DNA of 64,000 bases. It comes from Zantedeschia hybrid cultivar. Its lineage: Eukaryota; Streptophyta; Magnoliopsida; Alismatales; Araceae. The notes under the pieces were generated by a model. The model was given only the letters and a program-made list of their open reading frames with translations. It did no database searches and was not told where the DNA came from. Below are positions 1-12,000 of this stretch, in pieces. The position numbers and the translations under genes are program-made. The stretch covers positions 68,350,456 to 68,414,455 of the forward strand of contig JARZZO010000001.1 of the NCBI GenBank assembly GCA_030544215.1, read 5' to 3'. Every line of letters starts with the position of its first letter. Within the stretch, counting starts at the first letter, position 1.

Positions 1-398
1 AAAGAAATGGCATTTTGCGTGCGGGTTTGAAGTACGCCTGCCCTTTGAATGGCATTTTGTGATGTTAAAACAAGGCTTCTTTCAGGGATAGTAACTGTTT
101 TGACGGGGTAATTTTGTTGTGTGATGTCAAAATGCTTGATATCACGCACTGGCCAAACTGGATGTTATCTCCTCGGGGATTTATGATTTTTACAAAAGGA
201 CCAAACATTGGAGTACCTAAGAATCGCCAAAGACGTCAAAATGCAACATAGAAGAGAATTAAGTGATTTATATTCTCTTATAAAAAAATTGAGGGACTAG
301 GAGATCCACATCTGTTGCGTCCTGATGTCCTTCTGGTCCTAATTATTTAGCGTGCTAGATTTATTCTTGAGTCTAAGGTGGAAAGAATAAGTCATTTC

Positions 399-475
399 GT
401 ATGTCAAAGCAAAATTAAATTTATTCTCTCCTTATGCGTCCTTATTCTTTTCCTATTCTCCAATCAAAGTGGAGC
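399..475 (-). repeat. Fragment of the CTTTGATTGGAGAATA MITE family
   Basis: This stretch runs from a GTCAAAGCAAAATTAA motif to CTATTCTCCAATCAAAGT. It matches, in opposite orientation, the left end of the MITE at about 58382-58651, sharing the AAGCAAAATTAA block and the terminal CTTTGATTGGAGAATA. The other end of a full element was not found, so it looks like a truncated copy. Confidence 0.5.
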
Positions 476-1993
476 AAGAGTTGAGAGAGAAGGAACTGTG
501 CTCTATGATGATTGATGATTGAGAGAATCTGTGTCTGAAAGGGACTGCCAAGCTGTTGATTCACCCCACAGCCTTCGGTGATCCAAACTACGCCCATGTG
601 CATAGAATTGGATAGCCCAGCATTCCTGAAAGTGGGCAGATATAATGGAATTTCTATTGATGTTTTATCTTCATTAATACGGCTATCCATCTTGCTGCAT
701 AAAATAATCCTGCTTCATTTGGTTCTTTCATGTTTGATGGCCTTGAGCAATTGAACTGAGCAATCCTTGAAGTACCTGAAGACTCCCCTGTGACAGATGA
801 TACTCGATAAATATCTTTGAAAATACCTGAGAAAGCACAACAAGGTGGACAAAGGAGTTAGGATAAGTGTTTATCTTGGTTTGACTGTTAAAAACAAATT
901 TTAACCTTAAGGCGTCCTCCATTGGTCGTGTAGGAGTTTGATCATCCAACATAACTTCCAAGTCAACTCGTATCTAGCACGCTATTCTTGTACTTTTTAA
1001 GCCCATGTTATTTCTAACTGCACTTGTATCCTTGAGTTCCACATATGAAGTCACTCTGGCACATAATTACTGTTTAGTTTAACATAAAATACTATAAAAT
1101 AATGTAAATATTGGCCCGATTTATCTGCAAGATAAGGGTTGAATAGGATAGTCTATCCGTCTTTTCCGGAGTCGTTCGATAGTCTATCCGCCTTATTTGG
1201 AGTCATTAGATTCGATTGCATTAATTGTGTATAAAAAAAGTGATTTATTTTTTAATGAATTAGGACAAACAATCCAACAAAAGATCTCAAATATTAAATT
1301 TCTCATAAAATAAGTATTAATAATACTTATATATATATTCTTATATTTCATTTAATTTATTTTTTGTTCTAAATAGAATAGTACTCCCTTAAGCAAAGCA
1401 AAACATGCCATGCTCTGGCATAAGTAAATCTTGAATTACTCACACTCGAACAAACAATCCCGCAAACAAATTGAGCCCAAGAATTCAGAGTGGGGGCCCT
1501 CTTCACTCTGGTTAACTTTCTTGCAGCCGTCCAACCTCACGTTAGATTCCCCCACTGGACGGACGGAGCCAATATGCTCCTGATCAACAGCACCCAGCCC
1601 CAAGGGGCCTCTTGAAATTAACCTCCACGGGTGGGGTTTCCCAAAAATAGTCCCTAGCTTCACATTATAGTTCCCCCAAAATAGCAGCAGGACCCCATAT
1701 TTCTTCCTAGAACGCCCATATCCTTCCATTGCATGTTTCAAGGGCACTTCCAGCAGCCTTTGCCGTCGGAGGGAAACGGAAAAGTCCCGAATCAGAACAG
1801 CCCACAAATGTCACCACCCATCTAGCCCTTCTCCTCTTCCCTCCTCTCACCCAAACACAGAGATACCCATATCTCCCCCTCCCCAAAAAAAGACTCTTTC
1901 GTCAACCTCTCTCTCTTCCCCTCCCTTGACATGCACCCCACGTCCCATTAGTTAGGCCAATATTTTTTTGGAAAAGGAACACAAACCACGTAT

Positions 1994-2080
1994 AGAGAAA
2001 GAGAAAGAAAGAGAGAGAGAGAGAGTTAGAAGAGGAGGAGGAGGAGAGCAAAGAGGAGGAGAAGAAGAAGAGAGGGAACA
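1994..2080 (+). repeat. GA/GGA-rich low-complexity leader
   Basis: This is a (GA)n and (GAG)n-rich purine tract about 230-320 bp upstream of the RopGEF start codon. Such tracts are common in plant promoters and 5' UTRs. A regulatory role is only inferred. Confidence 0.6.
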
Positions 2081-2312
2081 ACAAACGAACCACCAAGGGA
2101 GGAAGCCTGCCCATGCAAAGGCATCCTCTCATTGGTGCAGTTCCACCCTACAAAGGAGGGAAGGAGAAGACGTGCAGCGATAGGCTCCCGACCTGCCAAT
2201 AGCAATAGACACCTTTCAAGGTGCTGCTGCCGAGTTCCAGGCTCCACCTCTGGGACATGAGCCCTCTCTCCTCCGGGCCGCCGCCTCGGGCACTCTGAGG
2301 CGCCTCAGCTCG

Positions 2313-5300
2313 ATGGTCCGCTTCCTCAAGCGGGGATACAGCCTCGACCGACTGCTGCATAGCAGACGCATGTTGGACGTCTCCGGGCGCCAGGCGCACA
2401 GCCTGGTCTTGGACGGCGCCGCCGGGGAGGCGGAGGACCGGGTGCTGTTCAGGAGCCAGGGGTCCGATCGCCCGGTCGAGGGCCAGCGGATCGGATGGGC
2501 GCTCGAGCGGGCGGAGCCCAAGTCCCGCCTGTCCAGGGAGGGAGGAGGCACCGTTCTTAAAGAGAGACCGCCTTCCGGTAAAGAAGAATAAGAATGCTAT
2601 TATACCACACTTCTCGTCACATTTCAAATATATTGAAGTTTTTATAGATACAAATATTTCATCATTGATCATCTTAGTGAGAAAGATTAATGCTTTTTAA
2701 GACACTTCAATTTGACAATGCATGTACCTTTACATTCTCTGGAGTAATTTTCCAAGTCTAATATTCTAATTCTCTTAATTTGTTCATCTTTCCATGCACT
2801 GGGGCTTCGATTTTTAGATGTTGAGATGATGAAAGAGAGGTTTTCCAAGTTGCTGCTGGGTGAAGACATGTCCGGTGGGGGCAAAGGGGTGTCGTCTGCT
2901 TTGGCATTGTCCAACGCCATCACTAATCTTGCAGGTTCTCAGTTTAATTGTCCTTTGCTCATTTTTTTTTGTTTATTCCATTTTGCAGGGGCAGAGAGCT
3001 ATTAATTTGAGATATTATGGATTAGTGCAGTTTAAATTGTTTTGTAGTTTAATAAGGCTACAAAATGAGTTGCTTTCCAATGAAAAGAAAGAAAAGGATG
3101 GAGGCACTGCACTGCTACTGCTAGTTAAAAGCCTCTCTCTCCCATTTCTCGATTGCCAGATCGATAAGAATAACCAATCAAACTCTGGGTGGAAAGAAAA
3201 AAACCCAGAAAAATTTCAACTAAAACAAGTTCTTCCTTTTCTGCGTATTTTTGAACCGCATTTATATCTATACACAAATCCACCCTCACTTCCCAAAAAA
3301 AAAAAGAAAAGAAAAAGAATCAAGTGATTAATGCACAGCAGCACTTTTTAGGTTATCTAAGGATCAACTTCCCCACAATTTGAGCATATCTAACCCAAAA
3401 AAAATTATATATATTAAGCCGCATCTATTTTTTTTTTTTAAAATCGTCATCTAACTTTTTGTTATTATGTGATCCATTATATTATCCAGCATCTGTTTTT
3501 GGCGAGCAACGGCGGCTGGAGCCCATGCCCTCTGAAAGGAAAACAAGGTGGAGGAAGGAAATCGAGTGGCTCCTGTCTGTCACAGACCACATTGTAGAAT
3601 TTGTCCCTTCACAGCAACAATCCAGTGATGGAACAAGTATGGAGGTAAAAAAAATTAATTTTTTAATCTTTTTCTGCTCCTCACTGGTCTAGGTGACAGT
3701 GTTAATAGAGTTTTATTTGTCAGGGATCAAAATGATCAAAATTAATATTCTTGTTCTGCAGATCATGACAACCCGTCAAAGGACTGACCTTCACATGAAC
3801 GTCCCTGCACTGCGTAAACTTGATGCCATGCTCATTGTAAGGGCGTCGACTGTCACAAATGTACATATGAAAAAGGGACTTTTTTTTTCATATGGCCCCC
3901 CAACAATCTTCTATATTAATTAAAGATTAGCCTCACTAACTTTATATTGATCTTATAGACCCTCACAGTTTTAGATTATTTGGTGAATTTCCCAAACAGA
4001 AATATCTCCAAATTTTTGAAACGCCTCCCCCCAACAAAAGGGGTTTCTCAAATAAAATATAGGCATGGGAAGTGTGGATGCGTGAAAATTTGCGTGCCTC
4101 TCCTGCAATATTGTTCTTAGAGCGGAGATGAGATTTTGTCTGTTTCTTTAGAAGAGGATCTTCGTTGGAATGAGAGGTTGCGCTCTGCTTATAAATACAC
4201 GCCTATTTTTATAACATCCGATGTGGCTAAAGTGGTTTGTTATTTTTATGTCTCTACACAGTTCTTCAGTGAAAGTAGGCATGTGCAGACCCCTTTAAGC
4301 CACTAGACGGGTCAGACTGGTTAGGTGTGGTGGGATAAGTTTGTGATTTTTTGTTCAGTTTCTACAGACAGCGGCATTGTGGATGTGTGAAAATTTGCGT
4401 TCCTCTCTCGAGGTATTATCTTCAGAGCGGATGTGAGATTTTGTCATTTTTCTTGGAAAAAAAGCCTCGTTAGAAAGAGAGGTTGCGTCTCTGTTTATAA
4501 GCACACGCCTATTTTTACAAACACCCGATGTGGGATTAAAACGGTTTGTCATGTTTATGCCTCTACAAGAAGTTAAACATAAATATTAGAATTAGAAGGG
4601 CTAATCCCTAAATATAATAAATTTTAGGGTTGAATATTTTAAAAAACCACCATAAAAAATGTAGAATAATCTGTCTCTCTTTCCTTGATATAACAGGACT
4701 ACCTTGATAATTTCAAAGGTCAGAATGAGTTCTGGTATGCATCTGGAGATGAACAGAAAGATGAGAGGAAGGATGACAAGTGGTGGCTCCCTACGGTGAA
4801 GGTCCCTCCAAATGGGCTGTCTGAGGTCTCCAAGAAATGGCTGCAGTTTCAGAAGGAGTCTGTCAACCAAGTGCTCAAGGCAGCCATGGCCATCAATGCT
4901 CAAGTCCTGTCCGAGATGGAGATCCCCGAAGCCTACATCGAATCCTTGCCAAAGGTTAGTTAAATTTTGTATTTAAGGAATTAGGATGCCATTTGTTGTC
5001 ATTCTTATTTTCCGTCGTCAAATTTGAAAATTAGATGATAAAAAGTGCTGAAAATAAGCTAAAGGTTTAATACTTTATTTTATTTTTGAGGAATGAGGTA
5101 TCATCTCTTTGTCATTCTTATTATTGGCAATCTAATTTGAAGACTGGATGGCAAAAAGTGCTAAGCTTAAGCGCACTGCTGTCCATGGCCCAGCCATCTC
5201 AGGATCAAATGGCAGAAATGAGAATGATAAAAAGTGGATAAAAGTAGGGATGTAACGGCACTTGACCCAGTCCAGTCCGATCCATATTATAGTAAATTAT

Positions 5301-8300
5301 ATTGACTTAAATTATGTAAATTATGTTAGGTTGAATTTGAGTTGACATTAGTCAAACTTAGGCTGAAATTGGGCTCGCTCAATTCGACCTATCGACTTTT
5401 ACATTACTTGATATAAAAAGTAAAATATTTCTAATAAACTATCTACAAATAAGGCTAGCCCGACCCAACCTAACCTAGTCCACTCATTGTTAAATTTGGA
5501 CTGGATTGAAATTAGACTGTACTATTTTGAATTTCGGTTAAACTCAAATTACCACATAACCAAATATTCCAACTCGCCCAATTACATGCCTATATGAAGG
5601 ACGGCATCATAACATTCCTATTTTTTTATAAGAATATTATTCTAAAGTATCTACAAAGATTAAACGCTTATTTCTCTCCTAAGAAATGTGAAAACTGGAA
5701 GGAATATGTTCAAATTAGAATGAAAAACGTGCAGAGTAATATGAAAATAATTGAGTAATGGATGCAGAGAGGAAGTGTGCGAAGGAAAATGTGTAAACAT
5801 GTAAGGAATTGAGCACATAAAAAGATGAAACTAATGTGGACATAGATGTAGAACGTATAATCTAATGAAACATTAATGCAAGCTTGAACCAAGTCTGCAG
5901 CATGAAAAGAGATAGGCATAGGTTTTAAATGTGTTTGAGGTCGGACATACTCTTGTACGAAAATTTCTAAAAATATAAAATTAACAGAAAGATATATATC
6001 CTGTGCCGTGAAAACCCCAAATACACACAAGAAAAATAACACATCACGTTGAGTTGAGACAGAAATGACATTGCAGCATTTCCAAATTACAGAAACAATA
6101 AGAACATATAATATGTACCTGAGATTCCGACGATGGTACTGTTAGTCATTTATAAGTTTATATGCAAGTTGGGTGCTTGTTTTCATGTAAATAAGTTACA
6201 TATTTTTTTTCTTCTGAAAAATATATCACAATCACTTGCTTGCTAATCAGGTTCTTTCTTCTGAAAAATATATCACAATCACTTGCTTGCTAATCAGGAG
6301 AATTCTAATCAACGAAAAACTTAATTCGTTGACTTATCTTTTTCGCAATTTTGGCATCTATGAGATGAGACCGAATGTCTTTTTCTAAAAGAGTTAAAAA
6401 TATTCTTATAAGTATCAAATGATGAGTTCTTTTTTTTTATTTTTCTTGTAAATGTTTTACTTAGAAAACTTTTTGCATCCGGATATATTTTAGTGTATAA
6501 CCATACACCAAACTGACCCTAAATGAAAGATGATCACTGATTTTTCTTCTGTGCGTTCCCGTTTCGCTTTTCCCCCTTTCCTCTCCGTTTAACTAACAAG
6601 AACTTGGTGATCATCTTTTAACGTGGATCCATGGGACTTGCTGATCGACCCAAGAAGGGTGACTTTCCCACTTCCATCCTTGGCACTTAGTAGAATCGCA
6701 CCTTGTAAAGGGACATAATTTTCTGAGTGCAGGTTTGGACTGGGCTGAGTGAGTGTAGAGAAGAGAATTCTTTTGAAGACTCCTTTCATGCGATACTTTT
6801 CCCATTTTGTTGAAAGGTTTTTTAGAAAAACTTCTTCATTCTTGCACTGATCGCAACTGCACTCTCTCATAAATTGCTGTCCTTACAGTATTTTACGTCA
6901 AACTAAGGTTACATTTAAAAATGCAGCAACAAAGTTTGGTCTGTACATAATTTAAAAGCCAACTCAAAAACTTACTCTCCCTTTCAAAACGTAAGTCGTC
7001 ATTATTTTTTTCTCTCCATCTCTTTCTTCTCCTCCATAATCCACTTATTCACACAATCTAAAAAAGATGATTCTTTTGAAAAGATTAAAGACGATGAAGA
7101 AGATTATGTACAGTCCAAACTCCTGCTGCTGCGTTTTCAAATGCAGCCTAAATAACTTGTACGTGCGGCGAGAAGCCCAAGTAATAATTAACTAGAATTA
7201 ATTTGAGAGTCGTTCTCTTCTTCTTACTATACAACAGAATGGGAAGGCGAGCCTGGGAGAGTCCATCTACAGGAGCATCACGGTGGAGTCGTTCGACCCG
7301 GACCAGTTCCTGTCGACCCTGGACCTGTCGACGGAGCACAAGATCCTGGACGTGAAGAACCGGATCGAGGCCTCCATCGTCATCTGGAAGAGGAAGATGC
7401 AGACCAAGGACACCAAGTCCTCCTGGGGCTCCGCCGTGAGCATGGAGAAGAGGGAACTCTTCGAGGAGAGGGTGGAGACCATACTGGTCATGCTCAAACA
7501 GCGCTTCCCCGGCATCCCGCAGTCCGTCCTCGACATCAGCAAGATCCAGTATAACAGGGTAAGCCTGCAAGATTCCTTTTTTTTTTTTTTTTTTTTCCTG
7601 CTTTTTTCTGCCCATGTCATGCATGTTTGGATTGTGATGCATGAGATTTTTGTTGGTTTAATCAACTAATTATGTGTTCCTCTGGATCGTGAGCAACTGC
7701 TAGTTGTTCATAAAGATGCACGATCAATCAGTGACAGATGCAAAAATTTTGTCGAGTGGGGTAACTCGAACATTAGGTCATAAGTATAACTAGATCAGTG
7801 AGATCTTATGTTAGGTCATATAAGATTATGAATTGGGTCAGCGGAGTCTTTGATTGGATGAATAGAGTTCCGAACTACACTGCTTTGAATTGAGCCAATA
7901 GATTTGACAAAATCCAGTGAGGCCCAAGACGCCACTAAATGAATGCTGGATCTACCACTGTTATCAGTGATACCTAGGGCACACACACTCACTCTCAATT
8001 CATATATATTAGCTTTTTTTTTCATATAGACAATATTGATATAGAGTGTTTTTAATTTTTTTAGGTCTGCTTAATCCAATCTACACGTCTGTACAATCGA
8101 TCATAATCTGATTTCAGGGATAGCGATGCAAATATAATAGATGCCACTAATCAACGTCATAGTCCTGAATCATGAGAGATCCTCTGTATGCACGCCAAGT
8201 TGAATCATGTCCACTTAAGGCAATTCTATAGCTACTATAGTTATCATTGAAGTTATGGTTAAAATTTTCTAATCAAATTAAATTTATTAAACTCATGGAC

Positions 8301-9031
8301 TTGAGATCTATCTGCAATTTAACCTGGTGTGACCAAGCTGAGGTGCAGCACTCAGGCACCCGAAGACAAAAGCGATTTTGTCGCCAAAAAATAAAAAAAA
8401 GGTGTTAAGAGATATTCCTGTCTGGAATCATCTCAGTCGAACACTTAACATCACATATGATTCAGATTGATCAAATGATTACAGAATTTTGTGCATGTTT
8501 AGAACTTAATTTTGTTAAACTTATGGACCTCAGCTTGGGATAAGACTTAACACTAACTCTTACCCCGTTTCTTTTGTTCTTGCAAAGGATATTGGGCAGT
8601 CGGTCCTAGAGAGCTACTCCCGGATCCTGGAAAGCCTGGCCTTCACCGTGATGTCCCGCATTGAAGACGTCCTCCAGGCGGACTCGCTCGCCCAAGACCC
8701 GGTCCTCGCCGAGTCGGAACGGCAGCCATCGCCCCCGGACCCGGAGCCGCCGGTGGAGCCGGCGAAGCCGCCAAGTGCCGCCGAGGAGGAGACCGACAAG
8801 CTCAATCCACTGGACACACCCACATCCATGACATTGTCAGACTTCATGGGCTGGCATTTGGACCAGGAGACCGAGTTGAACGAGAAGGAACCGGCGGATG
8901 ATGCCGAGGAGGCGCCGAGCTGCGAGGAAGGGAAGGCACCAGCTGGCAAGCCCGCCAATGTGGTGACCATTAGGAAATTCTCTTATGCAGAGAACCTGAT
9001 GGGCCTGAGAAGCCCGGCATGGCGGCACTGA
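2313..9031 (+). CDS. Rop guanine nucleotide exchange factor (PRONE domain), 7 exons
   Basis: RopGEFs activate plant ROP/RAC small GTPases at the plasma membrane by catalysing GDP release through the PRONE domain. They act downstream of receptor-like kinases in polar growth. Exons read as 2313-2577, 2818-2934, 3490-3644, 3762-3836, 4697-4954, 7238-7558 and 8588-9031. All have GT-AG borders, consistent phases and no internal stop, giving 544 aa. The N-terminal variable region (aa 1-90) starts MVRFLKRGYSLDR, like other RopGEFs. PRONE starts near aa 92 (EMMKERFSKLLLGEDMSGG) and includes NVPALRKLDAML, KWWLPTVKVPPNGLSEVS, NRIEASIVIWKRKMQ and SYSRILESLAFTVMSRIEDV. The C-terminal tail (from about aa 420) is Pro/Glu-rich and ends GLRSPAWRH, resembling the auto-inhibitory tails of pollen-type RopGEFs. 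The ATG was chosen because MVR is the usual family N-terminus; the frame has no other ATG just upstream. The paralogue number cannot be set. Confidence 0.93.
4073..4567. mobile_element. TRIM-like element (two direct ~190-bp repeats) in RopGEF intron 4
   Basis: Two direct repeats at 4073-4258 and 4378-4567 both begin TGTGGATG and end TCTACA, so they have TG...CA ends. They share TTATAA(A/G)...ACACGCCTATTTTTA and flank about 119 bp without coding capacity. The flanks are GGAAG and AGAAG, a 4/5 match as a possible target-site duplication. The size and structure fit a terminal-repeat retrotransposon in miniature. I see no clear primer-binding site, so a simple segmental duplication is possible. 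Confidence 0.5.
6204..6298. repeat. 47-bp perfect-looking tandem duplication in RopGEF intron 5
   Basis: A unit containing TCTGAAAAATATATCACAAT and ending GCTTGCTAATCAGG occurs twice in tandem with spacing 47. The near identity indicates a recent duplication. The rest of this 2.3-kb intron shows nothing recognisable. Confidence 0.8.
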
Positions 9032-12000
9032 GGAGATCTCTGCACCCACGACAATGGGAACAAAATATATGAGAGAGAGAGAGAGGCTCTTCTTAAAACT
9101 TTTTTTTTTTGGAAGGTTTTGATGTAGATGTTTTGGGGAAAACATGTTACGCCATGTTTGGTGCAGCATCCATTTGAAAAGTATTTTTGGGCTTGTATAA
9201 GTTTTAGCCCATATATTTTGAAGGGAAGATATTAGGCCTTGGGAGCTATTTATGGAGTATTCCGTAGTTTTATGGTTTCTAACCGAAAGCTACAGATTGG
9301 GCACTGGCATAAAAAATAGGGTTATTAAGAAAGATTTGGGTTATGTACTAACTCAAAATCAGTTACAGCCAATCTCACCTAATATTTTTTATGTTAAAAG
9401 TGGAAGCAAAGAGCAAGTTCTAAAACTTCAACCTTAACATACTTTTTAGGTTGGAAAACGGTTTTGTAAAATTTGTGACTTTCACTTGTGCTACGTGTGT
9501 GGTGTCAAATGTGGAGTCAAATGCACGAGTTACAAAACCGTTTTCTTTTTAGATTTCTTCTTCTCTTAGTGAGAAGAGCTGCATGAAAAGATTCCCTGGG
9601 TTCTGATGTGATCTCACGTGGTGTTCTGTACACGGTTGTAGCGACGATTGATCTTGCAGACTGTTGTAGGGCTTGTGACGATTGATCTCACACGAGTTAC
9701 TTGGAAGTTCATTTCTATTCCTCGTTCTGAGTAGTAGGAAGGCATTCTTTGTTACTCATTCTTATAATGAGAATACCATTTGGCTATCATTTTTAATGTA
9801 TACAAAAGTGCCTTTTGAAAATGAGAATGAGTGTGACAAATCTTATTCTAAAATATTAACATTCTAAAATAATATCAACTAGATACCCAGCTCAAGTTCA
9901 AATGGTTTATAAGCAAACACGAATTCAATTCAATCAAAAAAAGTTTATGAATCTGACTAAAATGAAAAAGTTCAGATGATAAAATGTTCATAATTATAAT
10001 GTTTAATGTAAGAAAAATTATCACATTTTAATCACATGTAAAAATAAAAATAGAAGTATCACAAAACATCAGACTAGATTAAATGTACGTAAAATATGGA
10101 GAAATTTTATTTCATAAAGTATGAACAATTAAAAAATATTATATGCTTCTGATTCGCATCTGAATAGTTATCCGTGTCGATTTCAAATTTGAAAAAAGTG
10201 ATCAAAGACTCATATAAGATTCGCATTTAGATCATAAACGAGGTATACACAAAAATATCATATCTGTTCATATCCACTCGTAAATATACGTACAAAGATT
10301 TAATAAAAAAGAATGTCAATTTTATGAAAGATATACTTGACATATAAATATCCGGTAGATAACAACACAAGGTTGTTTTATAAAAAAATAAAACAAGCTA
10401 TGAAGATACCATTTTGCCTTTCACCAATGACAAAATTATGCAAATTTTTCATGAAGATCCAAGGCAATGCCGTTGCCGTTCCAGGGTGAGAACAACGGTG
10501 TTGTCTTTTTTGCAGACTTTCATGTGAAAAATAGGAGAAGATGTTTGGGGTAAAGATCTAGAAAAAATAATGTTTTTTCAAGAGAAGGCCTTCTCAATAT
10601 GAGAATAAGGATCTAGAGACATTTTCCTTCTCATTAGAATGACCCTCTTTTGGAAAGACTTTCTTAGAATGGATACCAAAGATGTTTAAGTGAACTCATT
10701 CCTCATTTTAAGTGAGAATGGGGTCATGAGAATGAATGCCAAAGTCTACCGTGGAATGTCCTCTAAGGACTCTCTTTTTTGGCTAGAATATCTTGTTATG
10801 TGAGGTAGACATGCACAAAAAGTTGATGACCCACATTTCCCCTAAGTCCATTTTTCCAAAATTTTTTCAAAGGTTGGGTATATGAGATAAGACAAATGAC
10901 AAGGAAGTTGTTGACTGGTACATACGGTTCTCACGGGACGATGGGTCACGTGAAGACTCCATAAATTCTTTCTAGTTATATGCAAAGTTAGGGCACAGCA
11001 GTAAGAGCAGCAGTGCATATGAACAACAACAAGAACTTCCCACTCAACCATCTTCAGCTTGCTGACGATGTTACTCCTCTTCCCAGAAGTAAAACTGCAG
11101 GCGATCTCAGGGAGATCCTGAGAGAGTGTAGTCATGAGTTGGAAGAGCATGCGAAAGAATTGATGAACTGGAAGGAGGTTAATTACCGGAATGTCCACTA
11201 AACTGGGCATATGGAAGAGGACAACCTTGAGCCTAGCAGAGAGAGCAATCCCAGACTGGCATTCCCAACCACTGGGCCAGGAAAACATTGATTACATAGG
11301 AGACCCAAGTGAAGAATATCGAAAAGCTGGAGATTTTATCTGGCAAAGTGGGCAAGGACCTATCTCAAAAGCGCAGAGCAAAGAAGGATGGGGGTTTGGG
11401 TCTGAGAGAGACAGATGGGGTATGGCATGAAGAAAACTTGTTTGATTAAGTGGGCAAACGGAGGTCCAGTCAAGAAAGTCCATGGACAGAATTAATCCTG
11501 GTTAGATGATTCCACGATAAGGATTCCACTAGGCCAATTAGGTCTCCAAGAGGATGACACTGTCGTAGAGGCAATGAAGAAAGTGCTGGATACGACACGG
11601 GATCATTTTTATGGAAGATTGGAAATGGGTAGAGAATCAAATGTAGTCTAGAGTCATGGTCGGGGAGTTGAGACGATTAACGTTGAAGTTATCTTTATCA
11701 AGATAGAAGTGATAAAGTCAGATGCTAATATCAGGTAGTGTGGAGTTTAGTCTGAGAAGACATGGGGCAGAGAGGCTATGCTGAAAGCCATGAACAAAAG
11801 ACATGGCTGACACAAGGACTAACTCAACTAAATTGACTGACATGGGGAAAAACGATGACATACTTGTGTTGGGCGACAACGAGTCTCGGCCTACTCTTTC
11901 TTCACAGACAATTAAAAGGGGCACCGGATATTAAAGACCCTGGGAATGGTAGGACTGATTGAACAGAACAAAGGTAGATATTGTTGTTCTGTTCAGTCAG

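Larger units (their letters stand above)
1..2312. other. Non-coding region upstream of the RopGEF gene
   Basis: No convincing gene is visible. The region is AT-rich to about 1.4 kb, contains a fragment of a MITE family near 399-475, and becomes a purine-rich leader toward 2.1 kb. It presumably holds the RopGEF promoter and 5' UTR. The transcription start cannot be placed. Confidence 0.5.

Noticed and set aside
1436..1807. 123-codon minus-strand open frame upstream of RopGEF
   Set aside because: No recognisable motif, no splice context, and located in promoter-like sequence. I found nothing to support translation.
2268..2312. Earlier start for RopGEF
   Set aside because: The frame stays open upstream, but no in-frame ATG is found nearby. 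The ATG at 2257 is in another frame, and MVR is the normal family start.
4073..4567. Cassandra-type TRIM with a 5S RNA-like LTR
   Set aside because: I found no 5S rRNA internal control region in either repeat.
11013..11430. Overlapping plus-strand open frames that look vaguely gene-like
   Set aside because: No domain, no matching exon chain, and stops in every frame within 250 bp.
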